DNA of 64,000 nt from positions 33,383-97,382 of the forward strand of contig CAMCMZ010000005.1 of assembly GCA_945876185.1 (NCBI GenBank), written 5' to 3'. This document shows positions 35,762 through 44,968 of this stretch, one piece after another. Below the pieces are notes generated by a model, which searched no databases, had not been told where the DNA came from, and saw nothing but the letters and a program-made list of their open reading frames with translations. This DNA is from Candidatus Kuenenia stuttgartensis (GTDB lineage: Bacteria; Planctomycetota; UBA11346). Position numbers and translations under genes: made by a program. Position 1 is the stretch's first letter, and each line of letters begins with the position of its first letter.

Positions 35762-36358
35762 ATGAATCCCTGCCATTCCCTGGTGGCCATGTCCCTGGTC
35801 GTGCCGTTCGCGCTGTCGCTCGCGACCGCAGGCGAGTCCGACGCCGTGGCGATCGAACTCACCGGCACCCGTCTCGCTGTCAGTGCGCCGGACGAATCGC
35901 TGCCGAAAGCCGCGCGGCAGCGGCTGGACCAGCGCATCAGCGTGGACTTCAACGAGGTTCCACTGAACGAGGTCGCCGCCTTCCTGGCCAAGGTCAGCGC
36001 CATCAACCTGGTGCTGACCCCGGAACTGCTCGCGCAACCGCCCAGCGTGACGCTCAAGGCCGACGGGATCACCCTCGGCAACGCCCTGAACTGGATCGCG
36101 ACGCTGACCCGGGTGCGTTGGGGCTGGCGCGACGAGGCGTTTTATTTCTCTGACCGCAAACTGCCCGCACCGCGCGTGGTGAAGTTCCATGAGGTCGCTG
36201 ACTTGCTGCGCCCGGTGCCGAACTTCCCCGGCCCCGACCTCAGCCTGCCCGAACCGGGCGGATCCGGCATCCTGGTCATGCCGCCGATCGCCGAACCGGT
36301 CGCGCCGCCTACTGGTGACGAACTCGTCGACCTGGTGCGCAAGTTCACCATCCGGTAA
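35762..36358 (+). CDS. exported protein with secretin/TonB short N-terminal-like domain
   Basis: A signal peptide (residues 1-23, ending LSLATAGE) is followed by an STN-like domain: RISVDFNEVPLNEVAAFLAKVSAINLVLTPELL and VTLKADGITLGNALNWIATLTRVRWGWRDEAFYFS (key segments). In secretins and TonB receptors this domain mediates contacts at the envelope; stand-alone versions are frequent in planctomycetes. The C-terminal Pro-rich segment ends with GDELVDLVRKFTIR. The protein probably acts in the periplasm; partner unknown. Confidence 0.75.
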   Translation: MNPCHSLVAMSLVVPFALSLATAGESDAVAIELTGTRLAVSAPDESLPKAARQRLDQRISVDFNEVPLNEVAAFLAKVSAINLVLTPELLAQPPSVTLKADGITLGNALNWIATLTRVRWGWRDEAFYFSDRKLPAPRVVKFHEVADLLRPVPNFPGPDLSLPEPGGSGILVMPPIAEPVAPPTGDELVDLVRKFTIR

Positions 36359-36459
36359 GCCGAATGTCCTGAGCTCGTGCGGGACGAGGTGAGACGCTGG
36401 CCCGGATGGGGAAAACTACCGACCAACGCAGCCGACGGGTGCAATAGCGATTTTTAGCC

Positions 36460-37308
36460 TCAACGCTCAATCCGCCGGACCCAGGTTGCGGGAGGCTGAC
36501 CGAAACGCTGGCGGAAGGCCGCGCTGAATGCGGCCCGGTCGCGCCAGCCGCAGGTCGGGCCGACCGCTTTCAGCGGTTCGCCGCGCCGCAGGGCAGCGGC
36601 CGCCTGATCGAGGCGCAGGTCGCGCAGCAGGCGCTGTGGGCTGGTGCCGGTCTCGGCCTGGAACAGGCGCAGGAACCGGCCCAGGCTCAGCCCGGCAGTG
36701 CGGGCCAGTCCGGCATTGTCCCAGGTGGCACCAGGGTCGGTCTTCATGCGGTCGATCGCGGCGCGGATGCGCAGGTCGACCGGCCCCGCCGGCCAGCAAT
36801 CGGCGGGCAGGGTGGTGCAGATCAGGGCCACCAGGGCCGTAGTGGCCACCGCCTCGGCGTCGGTGGGTGGCTGGCGGGCGGCCTGGGCGGCAACGCAGGT
36901 GCGCACCAGGGCGGACTCGGCTGGTCCAACCGGATGCAGCAGGGGCCGGTCGAGGCGGCAGCTCAGGCTGAGGCGCAGGCTGAGATAGAATTGGACGCAG
37001 GGTTCGGTGATATCCCGCTGCACCGCCAGACCGGGAGGGATCAGCACGATGACCGCAGCATCCTGGGGCGCCTCATGCTGACGGCCATCCACGGTCCAGT
37101 GCAAGGTCGCCACCGGGCGGTCGATCCACGACAGGCTCCAATGGGGCGACGCCGGCGAGGCCCGATGCCCTGTTTCAGCGGGCTCGACCCAGCGGCAACC
37201 GCCATGCAGCACCGACCAAACCGGCATGGCGATGGGACGATCCCGGGGCGGACGCTGCCGGGGCATCGGGCCGAGGCCGGCCAGCAGGGCCGAGGAGTTC
37301 CTGTCCAT
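36460..37308 (-). CDS. AraC-family regulator, paralogue of 45839-46678
   Basis: A 282-residue regulator with an N-terminal cupin-type sensing region and the double helix-turn-helix at about 180-280: ATWDNAGLARTAGLSLGRFLRLFQAETGTSPQRLLRDLRL and CGWRDRAAFSAAFRQRFGQPPATW (key words). It is very similar throughout to the regulator at 45839, showing recent duplication. In this copy the divergent region at 37309-37421 has lost the YetA start codon, so the gene it presumably controlled is gone. It probably senses a sugar released from pectin. Confidence 0.9.
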   Translation of the reverse strand: MDRNSSALLAGLGPMPRQRPPRDRPIAMPVWSVLHGGCRWVEPAETGHRASPASPHWSLSWIDRPVATLHWTVDGRQHEAPQDAAVIVLIPPGLAVQRDITEPCVQFYLSLRLSLSCRLDRPLLHPVGPAESALVRTCVAAQAARQPPTDAEAVATTALVALICTTLPADCWPAGPVDLRIRAAIDRMKTDPGATWDNAGLARTAGLSLGRFLRLFQAETGTSPQRLLRDLRLDQAAAALRRGEPLKAVGPTCGWRDRAAFSAAFRQRFGQPPATWVRRIER

Positions 37309-37421
37309 GTCCGCCCAGGGTCACTCTTGCCCACAGAGGGGCAATCCAGGCGCTCAGCCAGGGCTGGGACCAGGGCTGGGACCAGAGCGCGGAGGGCCAT
37401 CATCGGGTGCGGGAGCCGACC
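37267..37421. repeat. AraC/YetA divergent promoter module, copy A
   Basis: Homologous to 42174-42316 (copy B) and 46637-46778 (copy C). All three contain the first codons of the AraC gene (ALLAGLGP on the minus strand), the motif GGGCAAYCC and an ATCATCGG/ACCATCGG stretch before a ribosome site. Copy A has a 12-bp duplication (AGGGCTGGGACC twice) and lacks a YetA start. Confidence 0.65.
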
Positions 37422-37542
37422 GTCAGGATCCGGGACATCAAACTGGCGATCGGTCTGGAACCGTTTTCCCGCAGTTCGCCGCAATCGTGGTCAGCCGTGC
37501 GCCATGACGGCCCACCGCCGCCGTGGCGCCGAAGCGTGGCCT

Positions 37543-37745
37543 TCACGGCGCCAGATGCCGGACGTTGGTCCCCGCGGGCGAGGTGAAGTGCTCGGCCCGT
37601 TCGCCGATGAAATGGCAGATGAAGCTGCGCCGGAAGCGATCAGCGGAACGGTTGGGAGGGCTGCCGTGGATCACCTGGCCGGTGAAGACCACGGCATCGC
37701 CGGGATCGAGGTCGATGGGCACTTCCTGGCGCCCGGCCGGGATCT
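37543..37745 (-). pseudogene. C-terminal fragment of a phytanoyl-CoA dioxygenase-like gene
   Basis: The minus-strand frame ending at 37543 encodes LKIPAGRQEVPIDLDPGDAV, then VVFTGQVIHGSPPNRSADRF, then RRSFICHFIGERAEHF. These are the distal iron His, the N-S-x-x-x-R-R-S signature and the tail of PhyH-type 2-oxoglutarate oxygenases. There is no start codon and no N-terminal half; the fragment begins exactly where the UroD-like gene stops. It is a remnant of a rearrangement. Confidence 0.7.
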
Positions 37746-38810
37746 TCAGTAGCTGGCAAGTTGCTTGGCCTGGTCGACGAACCGCTGGAATTCCGCCAGC
37801 GACACCGAGTCGGGGATGCTGTGGTCGGACGCGACCACATAGCCGCCGCCGACCTTGAGGATCGGCACCACCCGCTCCATCTCAGCCGCAAGGAGCTCAG
37901 GCTGGCCGAACAGCGAGGCGTTGATGCCGCCGTTGAGCACCAGGCGGTTGCCCCAGTCGCGTTTGAGCGCCTGCGGATCCATGCCGGCTTTGACCTCGAT
38001 CGGATTGAGCAGATCGACCCCGATCTCGACCAGTTCGGGGACGAACGGCCGGATGTCGCCGCAACTGTGCCGGCAGGCTTTGAGGCCATGGGCATGGGCC
38101 CACTCCACCGCCCGGCGGTGCACCGGCTTGAGCAGTTTCCGGTAGGTCTTCATCGAGAAGAATTGCGTCCCCTTGTAGCCCATATCGTCCGGCCAGCGGA
38201 TCGCGTCGACGGTGTAGCCGGCGGCGAGCACCCGCTCGAGCAGGGCCAGCTGGGTTTCGAGCTGGGTCGTCCACATGTCCACCAACCACTCCGGCTCTTC
38301 GATCAGCGCGGTCAGGATCCGCTCGGTGCCAACCATCCACGAATGGGTGACATCGAATCCGAACCACAGGTTGGCCTCGATCCAGGCGCCTTCGGCCTGC
38401 CAGCCGGCGTGGAGCTCGCGCAATTTCGCCCACGGGATGCGGTCGTCGGCAAGATCGATGCGGGTCTTGGCCTCGGCCCAGGTCTGCGGCGAGGTGATGC
38501 GGAAATCGAGGAACTCCGGCACGCCGCCGTGAAGCTTCCAGCATTTGAGGGTGGCGCCCCACGCGGTGCGGCGGATCGCATACTCGGCGGTCTCCTCGAT
38601 CAGCTCTTCGGGAAAGCGGGGACTGTTGTCGAGGCCGAAGCTCGCGATCTGGTCGAGCCCGAAATAGTGGTGGAAAGGCACGTCGCGCGGCATCCCTTCG
38701 CGGATCCAGCGTTCGCTGGTCGAGTGCCAGGCGCTGTCCCAGATCGGACAGCGGTCGAGGTCGCGGCGGTCGAAGCAGCGCTGGTAGCGCTCGCGGGCGG
38801 TGAGCGGCAT
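37746..38810 (-). CDS. uroporphyrinogen decarboxylase-family protein
   Basis: A 354-residue TIM barrel of the UroD/MtaA/CmuA superfamily (COG0407-like): LTARERYQRCFDRRDLDRCP at the N-terminus, RWPDDMGYKGTQFFSMKTYRKLLKP, KACRHSCGDIRPFVPELVEIGVDLLNPIE and LVLNGGINASLFG later (quoted in part). In planctomycete and verrucomicrobial sugar loci these proteins are numerous and are not heme enzymes; methyl-group transfer or sugar demethylation is suspected. The HSCGD motif could bind zinc. The start at 38810 fits the family; it is divergent from an AraC gene 51 bases away, which probably regulates it. A fragment of a paralogue lies at 40325-40592. Confidence 0.88.
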   Translation of the reverse strand: MPLTARERYQRCFDRRDLDRCPIWDSAWHSTSERWIREGMPRDVPFHHYFGLDQIASFGLDNSPRFPEELIEETAEYAIRRTAWGATLKCWKLHGGVPEFLDFRITSPQTWAEAKTRIDLADDRIPWAKLRELHAGWQAEGAWIEANLWFGFDVTHSWMVGTERILTALIEEPEWLVDMWTTQLETQLALLERVLAAGYTVDAIRWPDDMGYKGTQFFSMKTYRKLLKPVHRRAVEWAHAHGLKACRHSCGDIRPFVPELVEIGVDLLNPIEVKAGMDPQALKRDWGNRLVLNGGINASLFGQPELLAAEMERVVPILKVGGGYVVASDHSIPDSVSLAEFQRFVDQAKQLASY

Positions 38811-38861
38811 AGATGGTCTCCGGTTTCGGCGCATCCTAGCGAGCCGGGGGAGCGGGAATGA

Positions 38862-39788
38862 ATGCCTGGAGTTGCGCCGGGCATGCCGGAAAGTGAGGTC
38901 ATGAGGCGCCATGCTGATCCACTGGCCTGGCTGGCGCGGGTGCGACCGACCGGCTTCGACCACGGTCTCGCGGTCTATCCGCCGGGCACCGTGTTCGGCC
39001 CGCGACGCTGCCGATGTTGGCAATTCATCTGGGTGGTCGGCGGTCGCGCCGACTGGGAAGTCGACGGTGAGAGCCGGCCGCTGCCGACCGGTGCCGTTGC
39101 CCTGGCCCGGCCCGGGCACCGCGACCTGATCCGCTGGGATGCCCGTCAGCGCGGCCGCCTCGCCTGGCTGATCTTCGATCCGGGCACTGACCTGCCGCCT
39201 GATCTGCCGTGGGTGCGCAGCGATGGCAACGAAGCCGTCCTTTTACCAGTGCTCCGCCATCTGCGCTGGCATCTCGGCCAGGCCGGCAACCGCCCGGTCG
39301 ATGCGGTGACGGTGGCGGCCTTGCGCCACGCCCTGGCCATCTTCGCCACCGGTGGCGAGATCTTGTCCGAGGACGTCGACGACCAGCCGGCGGTGGTGGT
39401 CCGCGCCCTTGAATGGCTGGCCGTACTCTGGGCCGAGGGTCCGCTCGAATCGCCCAGCCTGGTCCGCTGGGCGGGTGCCTGCGGGGTCACCCGCGAGCAC
39501 CTGATCCGCTCTTTCACCAAAGCCTTCGGGCTGTCGCCGAAGGCGGCGGTACGCCTGTTGCGCCTCGACCGCGCCGCTCAACTCCTGGCCCGCGACGACC
39601 TCAGCGTGCAGGCCGCCGCCGAAGCCGCCGGCTTCGCCAGCCAGTTCCATTTTTCACGGTCGTTCTCGGCGGTGTATGGCCATCCCCCGAGCGTCCACCA
39701 TGACCGCCTGGCCGCCGGCGTCGACCAGGCCCACCTCCACCTGGTCAAGGTCCGCCTGCTGGCGTCGCAGGTGTGGCGGACCCAGTAG
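38862..39788 (+). CDS. AraC-family regulator beside the UroD-like gene
   Basis: The N-terminal cupin-like domain (VYPPGTVFGPRRCRCWQFIWVVGGRADW) is followed by an HTH pair: ESPSLVRWAGACGVTREHLIRSFTKAFGLSPKAAVRLLRL and LSVQAAAEAAGFASQFHFSRSFSAVYGHPPS (key words). Starts at 38883 or 38901 are equally possible. Divergent from the UroD-like gene, so it likely controls it in response to a sugar. The sequence after its stop to 40567 consists of gene fragments. Confidence 0.88.
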   Translation: MPGVAPGMPESEVMRRHADPLAWLARVRPTGFDHGLAVYPPGTVFGPRRCRCWQFIWVVGGRADWEVDGESRPLPTGAVALARPGHRDLIRWDARQRGRLAWLIFDPGTDLPPDLPWVRSDGNEAVLLPVLRHLRWHLGQAGNRPVDAVTVAALRHALAIFATGGEILSEDVDDQPAVVVRALEWLAVLWAEGPLESPSLVRWAGACGVTREHLIRSFTKAFGLSPKAAVRLLRLDRAAQLLARDDLSVQAAAEAAGFASQFHFSRSFSAVYGHPPSVHHDRLAAGVDQAHLHLVKVRLLASQVWRTQ

Positions 39789-39886
39789 ATCCGAGAACAG
39801 GCCCTGCCCGAGGCCCTGCCGAATGCCGCCATCAGGACGATCCCGGAGGACGCCCGTTCCGTCGAGGTACGGCAGCGACCGCCCGC

Positions 39887-39994
39887 TCAGGTCCGGCGCA
39901 GGCTCAGGTAGCGTTTCGGCGACGTGCCCACTTCACGCTGGAACATCCTGCAGAAATAGCTGCTTGAGCGGAATCCGGCAAGACGTGCGGTCTC
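39887..39994 (-). pseudogene. AraC C-terminal fragment
   Basis: The minus strand encodes ARLAGFRSSSYFCRMFQREV followed by GTSPKRYLSLRRT and a stop. This is the second helix-turn-helix and tail of an AraC protein. Upstream sequence carries no matching first helix, so this is a stub. It is not close in sequence to the other AraC genes here. Confidence 0.65.
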
Positions 39995-40324
39995 TTTGCA
40001 GCTGGCCCTTGGCGGTGGGGCGGTGCAGCGAGCGCACTTCGGCGTCGACCTCGGCGGCGTCGAGGACGCTGTGAACGCCCATCGCGAAGTGGAACCACAG
40101 GAAGACCATGCCAGGCGCAACGGGGTGAACGGCTACGGGTTCTGGACCGAGGGCCTGCGCGGCGATCCCAAGGACGGGACCTTCCATCCCCGGCGCCTGG
40201 ATCCGGCCAGTTCCAACGCGGACCGGGCGGCGTGGACGGTGGTGGGACGAGCACGGCGGCCGGGTATGTCTTGGCTGAACCCTGGACGAATGAACGGAAA
40301 GGCTGGCGGCGCCGGGGCAGTGCT

Positions 40325-40592
40325 GATGGACCCGGCCGCGCTCAAAGCCGACTTCGGCCCCCGCATCGTCCTCAACGGCGGCATCGACTCGCACCACGTC
40401 CTCATCGAGGGCAGCCCGGAGAGCATCCGCCGTGACACCCGCCAGGTGCTGCGGACGATGATGCCGGGTGGCGGCTATATCGCCGGCGCCAACCACGACT
40501 GGATCCTGCCCGAGACCCCGGTGGCCAATGTCCTCGCCATGGCCGATGCGGTGCGCGAATTCGGCTCTTATCGCTCCACGCTTTCCGGATGA
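40325..40592 (+). pseudogene. C-terminal fragment of a UroD-like gene
   Basis: The frame encodes MDPAALKADFGPRIVLNGGI and then GGGYIAGANHDWILPETPVA, matching the last 85 residues of the UroD-like protein at 37746 (MDPQALKRDWGNRLVLNGGI, GGGYVVASDHSIP). The N-terminal three-quarters are absent. Just before it, 40237-40262 nearly matches the end of the YetA-like gene (WWDEHGGR). The 3' end overlaps the MFS gene end by 25 bases. Confidence 0.7.
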
Positions 40593-41926
40593 GCGGCCGC
40601 GAGACCTGGCGGCTGGCGGCGACGCCAGATCACCGCGGCGGCGGCGCCCTGGATCAGGGCGGCAGTCAACAGCAGGGGGCCATAGCCGTGCCAGGTCAGG
40701 CCGAAGCCCTGCACTCCGATAGCTAGTTGCGTGGCCCAGGGCAGGGCGACGGCAGCCAGGATGGCCACCACCAAGGCTGAAGCGCCGGTGATCGTCGCCC
40801 ACAACGCCGCCGACATGCTGGCGTGGTCGGGATCCAGGCTGGCCCACTGGTTGCGTATCTGCGCCGGCCCGAGCAGCGCCGAACCGCTCAGCAGCAGGCT
40901 GACCAGGGCGGCGGCGGCGGCGGCCGGCAAGGCCCGCAGGCCCATCCAGGTCCAGGGCAGGGCCAGCGCCAGGTTGGCGGCGGCGGCCAGGGCCAGGGCC
41001 CCGGCCAGGACGCGGTCGCGGTCGTGGCGGGCGAACCACGCCGAGCCCAGCCACATCAGGACCAGCCCGGTCAAGGTGCTGATCGCCGTCACCAGTCCGG
41101 CCAGGGCGATGCTGCCCAAAAGATCGCTGAGGAACCACACCGCTAGCGGCGCGATCAGGGCCAGCGGGCCGCTGGTCGGCAGGTCGCGCCGGATGCCGCT
41201 CCACAGCCGGGCATCGACCAGGCAGTGGCGCAGCTCGGACCATTGGGCTCGCGGTCCGGCACCGCCCCGCTGGCCATCGCCGACCTTGGCCAGCATGGCG
41301 AGTTCGGTCATCGCCCCGGCCAGACCGAGGCCCAGCACCACCGGCCACAGCCAGGTGCCATGATCGGCGCCGAAGCGGTCGGCTAACCAGCCGACCGCGA
41401 TGCCGCCAACCGCGCCGCCGGCGACGATCAGGGCGTTGCGCCAGGCCAGCACGGCGGCACCGGATGGTCCCGGGGCGGCGTCGAGCAGCCAGGCACTGCC
41501 ATGGCCGCCGATGAAGATCCCGACGCTGTTGAGCACGGCCAGTCCGGCCAGGGCCAGGGCCAGACCGGTTTGTCCCGCCATCAGCATCCCGGCGATGATC
41601 AGCGGGATGCCGAGGCTGCGGCAGATCCCGATGCTGAAGATCGATACCTGACGATGCGCCAGGTGGCCGGTGATGATGGTCACCGGCACGGCGGCAGCGA
41701 TGCTCAGATAGGCGATGACCCCCAGCCAGGCGACTTGCGAGGCCTCGGCCCCGACCTGACGCAGCACGGCCACGGTCGCCACCGGACCTGTGGCGGCGAG
41801 CACCACCGCGACCGGCAGGACCGACCCCAACAACATCCGCCGGGTGGCGGGTTCGGGCATGGACCGGCCAAGTCCAGCGTGGTCGGCCGGGGCGGCGGTG
41901 GTTGGTCCTGCGTCAAGGTTGGTCAT
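40568..41926 (-). CDS. major facilitator superfamily transporter
   Basis: A 452-residue protein with about 12 hydrophobic segments and a central cytoplasmic loop (KVGDGQRGGAGPRAQWSELRHCLVD). The N-terminal 30 residues are polar. Loops such as ADRFGADHG and GHLAHRQVS are consistent with MFS. It could import the sugars released by the neighbouring enzymes, but the sequence gives no specificity. GC and codon use match the chromosome. It is convergent with the UroD fragment. Confidence 0.8.
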   Translation of the reverse strand: MTNLDAGPTTAAPADHAGLGRSMPEPATRRMLLGSVLPVAVVLAATGPVATVAVLRQVGAEASQVAWLGVIAYLSIAAAVPVTIITGHLAHRQVSIFSIGICRSLGIPLIIAGMLMAGQTGLALALAGLAVLNSVGIFIGGHGSAWLLDAAPGPSGAAVLAWRNALIVAGGAVGGIAVGWLADRFGADHGTWLWPVVLGLGLAGAMTELAMLAKVGDGQRGGAGPRAQWSELRHCLVDARLWSGIRRDLPTSGPLALIAPLAVWFLSDLLGSIALAGLVTAISTLTGLVLMWLGSAWFARHDRDRVLAGALALAAAANLALALPWTWMGLRALPAAAAAALVSLLLSGSALLGPAQIRNQWASLDPDHASMSAALWATITGASALVVAILAAVALPWATQLAIGVQGFGLTWHGYGPLLLTAALIQGAAAAVIWRRRQPPGLAAAHPESVER

Positions 41927-42173
41927 GAGGCGATCCGGCTAGGTCCGAAGGTCGGAATAGGCCGAAACAAGGCGTGAAGAGTTTGGCGGCCAGGGTCGGA
42001 TTTCCTGCCTCCACGACGACAGTGAAGCCGAGGACGCGCAGCGGGGCATGGCAATGCGGTGGAAGCTCGGAACGATCAGGCATCAGGGTTTGCTGGAATC
42101 AGGAGGCCTGCCGGCCCATTGGTCAAGCCCGACCGTACCGACCGGTGCGAGCGTCCTGCTTTCGGTATTGCCT

Positions 42174-42316
42174 TGGGCCGAGGCCGGCCAGCAGCGCCGA
42201 GGGGTTCGTGTCCATGGCTGCAGAGGGTCACTCCAGCCCACAGCGGGGCAATCCAGGCGCTAATTCGGAGCTGGGCCCAGGGCGCGGATGACCACCATCG
42301 GGCGCAGGAGCCACCC
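42174..42316. repeat. AraC/YetA divergent promoter module, copy B
   Basis: Functional for the YetA-like gene, which starts at 42317 with ribosome site CAGGAG. On the minus strand only the first 14 codons of the AraC gene survive (42175-42215, encoding ALLAGLGP); the rest has been deleted or replaced. Regulation must now come from one of the two intact AraC paralogues. Confidence 0.65.
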
Positions 42317-44968
42317 ATGACCGACATCCCCCTGCGCTGGCTGGACGGCGCCCCGCTGCGTCTGAGCGGCGTCATCTTCGGCGTGCCTTTCGCCCGCGGC
42401 CAAGCGGCGTTGGCTGCCCCCTTCCATCTGGTGAATGCTGCCGGACGGGCGATCCCGACCCAGTGCTGGCCGCTGGCCCGCTGGCCGGACGGCAGCCTGA
42501 AGTGGCTGGGCTGCGCCGCCGTGGTCGGTCCCGATGATGGCGCGCTGGCACTGCGCCCGGGGCCTGGACCGGCGCCGGCGACGCCGGTGACCGTGCAGCA
42601 GCTCGGCATCGAGATCTTCCGCCAGGTGAAGACCGGCGCGATCACCGTCGATGTGGGCGACCGCGGCACCGCGCTCATCCAGCAGATCGTCCGCCATGGC
42701 GAGCGGGTGGCCGAGGTCGCCACCGGTCAGGCGGGAGCCCATGCCGGCGGCCTTGATCGCACGGTGGTCGGGGCCATGCACCTGATCGTCGAACTGGAGC
42801 ACCGCTCAGCCGATGGGCCCGGGGTCGAAGTCCGCCGGCGCGAATCAGGCCACGGCCTGATCAAGCAGATCACGGTCGAACAGTCCGGGCCGGTGCGGGC
42901 GGTGATCCGTCTCGATGGCGTCCACCGCCAGGACGCCAGCCGCCGGGAATGGCTGCCGTTCACCGTGCGGTTGGCGTTCTGGGCCGGGTTGGAATGCATC
43001 GACGTGGCGCACACCATGGTCTTCGACGGCGACGCCGAGCGCGACTTCATCGCCGGCCTGGGCCTGCGCTGGCATGTGCCGCTGCTCGATACGCCGGACA
43101 ACCGGCATGTGCGCTTCGCCGGCGCCGCCGAGGTCGATGGTGATAGCGCTGGCCCAATTCCGATCTGGTGCGAACCGGCCCGCTACCCGCACCTCAGTTC
43201 CACGCCAGCGCGCCAGACGGATCAGGTGACGGCGCGGCGCGTCGAGCCTCGCGGCGAGGATGTGCTGTTGCCAGCCTGGGACGGATTCCGACTTGAACAG
43301 GATTCCGCCGATCATTTCGCCATCCGCAAACGCCAGGCCGGGCCGGTGGGCTGGATCGACAGCGGCCACGGCCGGCGCGCGGCCGGACTGGCCGCCCTGT
43401 CCGATCCGGGCGGCGGTCTGGCGGTGGGGGTCGAGAATTTCTGGGAAGCCTTCCCCGGCGCGCTGGCCGCCGATGGCGTCACCGGCACGGAATCGACCCT
43501 GACCGCCTGGTTGTGGTCGGATCGGGCCGAACCCATGGATCTGCGCCACTACGGCACTCGCGACTACCGGCCGGTTTACGAGGCCGTGAATCCCGATCCG
43601 GCGGTGTTCAGCAGCGCCTACGGCATCGCCCGGACCAGCCGGCTGCGGCTGTGGGCGCTGGGGGCCAACGCCAGCCAGGAACAACTGTCCGCCTGCGCTG
43701 GCAGCGTGCGCCGGCCGCCCCTGCCCGTCTGCGAACCGCAGCGCTACGCCGCGACCAAGGTCTTCGGTCCGCTGTCGCCCGAGGACCGCAGCACCCCGGC
43801 CCGGGCCGCGGTGCAGGACGAACTTGATGCCCAGTACCGTTTTACCACCGGCCAGATCGAGGCCCGGCGCTGGTACGGGTTCTGGAACCACGGCGACGTG
43901 ATGCATTCCTTTGATGCGGTCCGTCACGTCTGGCGCTACGACATCGGCGGCTGCGCCTGGAACAACGCTGAACTGGCCGCTGATCTGTGGTGGTGGTATA
44001 CGTTCATCCGCTCCGGCCGGGCCGACGCCTTCCGGCTCGCCGCCGCCATGACCCGCCATGTCAGCGAGGTCGACTCGTTCCACCTCGGCGTGTGGAAGGG
44101 CCAGGGCAGCCGCCACAACGTGGGCCACTGGGGTTGCCCCTGCAAGGAACCTCGGGTCAGCGTCGCCCAACCCAAGCGATTCCTCTACTACCTCACTGCC
44201 GACGAGCGCATCGGCGATCTCCTCGACGAAGTGGCCAACAGCCATCTCGGCCGCGCCACCAACGTGCCCACCGAATCGGATCGCTGGCAGGCCCGCATCG
44301 GCCCGACCTGGGCCACCTTCGCCAGCAACTGGCTGACCGCCTGGGAGCGCACGGGCGATGCGCGCTGGCGCGACCTGATCAGCCGGGGCGTCGCCGGCAT
44401 CCTCGCCTCGCCGCACCGGCTGCTCACTGGCACGCCGTTCACCTTCGAGCCCGCCACCGGCGCCATGACCTTTGCGGGGGACCATTCCTATGCTTCCAAC
44501 CGGCTGGTCTCGATCTTCGGCGGCGCCGAGGCCTGGATGGAACTGGCCGATCTGCTGGACGATCCCGCCTTCGCCGATGCGGTGGCAGAGCATGGCGTGG
44601 CCCACGCCCTGTCCCCGGCCGAGTTCGCCAAACTGCCGGAAAGCCTGCGTAAAACCATCGGCCTGCGCTGGCCGATGGCCAAGCTGGCGGCCTTCGACGC
44701 GCACCGCCGTGGCGACGCCGCCCTGGCCCGGCGCGTCTGGGAATTGCTCATCGTCGGCGACGGCTTCGGCACCGGCGACTCCGACATGGTTCGAGCCGAC
44801 ATCAGCCGCGGATCAGATCCGCTGCGCGGCGGCACGCTGGAGGAATGCAACCTGAGCACCATCCACGACAGCCAGTGGGCGCTCAACGTGGCGGTGGCCA
44901 TGGCCCTGGTGCCCGAGGCGGTGGACCGCTGGTGGGACGAGCACGGCGGCCGCCTGTGGACCACCTGA
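42317..44968 (+). CDS. YetA/PcRGLX-like protein, probable exo-rhamnogalacturonan lyase family
   Basis: An 883-residue protein with the three-part layout of the PcRGLX/YetA family: an N-terminal beta domain (LRLSGVIFGVPFARGQ, ARWPDGSLKWLG), a middle beta-sandwich (FTVRLAFWAGLECIDVAHTM), and a C-terminal alpha/alpha toroid (RRWYGFWNHGDVMHSFD, NNAELAADLWWWYTFIRSG, HVSEVDSFH, WGCPCKEPRVSVAQ). Fungal PcRGLX is an exo-acting rhamnogalacturonan lyase (PL26), and YetA lies in the Bacillus rhamnogalacturonan locus. No signal peptide is seen, so oligosaccharides may be degraded inside the cell. It overlaps the DUF1961 gene by 13 bases. Fragments of a second copy flank the GH127 gene at 46841. Confidence 0.82.
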   Translation: MTDIPLRWLDGAPLRLSGVIFGVPFARGQAALAAPFHLVNAAGRAIPTQCWPLARWPDGSLKWLGCAAVVGPDDGALALRPGPGPAPATPVTVQQLGIEIFRQVKTGAITVDVGDRGTALIQQIVRHGERVAEVATGQAGAHAGGLDRTVVGAMHLIVELEHRSADGPGVEVRRRESGHGLIKQITVEQSGPVRAVIRLDGVHRQDASRREWLPFTVRLAFWAGLECIDVAHTMVFDGDAERDFIAGLGLRWHVPLLDTPDNRHVRFAGAAEVDGDSAGPIPIWCEPARYPHLSSTPARQTDQVTARRVEPRGEDVLLPAWDGFRLEQDSADHFAIRKRQAGPVGWIDSGHGRRAAGLAALSDPGGGLAVGVENFWEAFPGALAADGVTGTESTLTAWLWSDRAEPMDLRHYGTRDYRPVYEAVNPDPAVFSSAYGIARTSRLRLWALGANASQEQLSACAGSVRRPPLPVCEPQRYAATKVFGPLSPEDRSTPARAAVQDELDAQYRFTTGQIEARRWYGFWNHGDVMHSFDAVRHVWRYDIGGCAWNNAELAADLWWWYTFIRSGRADAFRLAAAMTRHVSEVDSFHLGVWKGQGSRHNVGHWGCPCKEPRVSVAQPKRFLYYLTADERIGDLLDEVANSHLGRATNVPTESDRWQARIGPTWATFASNWLTAWERTGDARWRDLISRGVAGILASPHRLLTGTPFTFEPATGAMTFAGDHSYASNRLVSIFGGAEAWMELADLLDDPAFADAVAEHGVAHALSPAEFAKLPESLRKTIGLRWPMAKLAAFDAHRRGDAALARRVWELLIVGDGFGTGDSDMVRADISRGSDPLRGGTLEECNLSTIHDSQWALNVAVAMALVPEAVDRWWDEHGGRLWTT

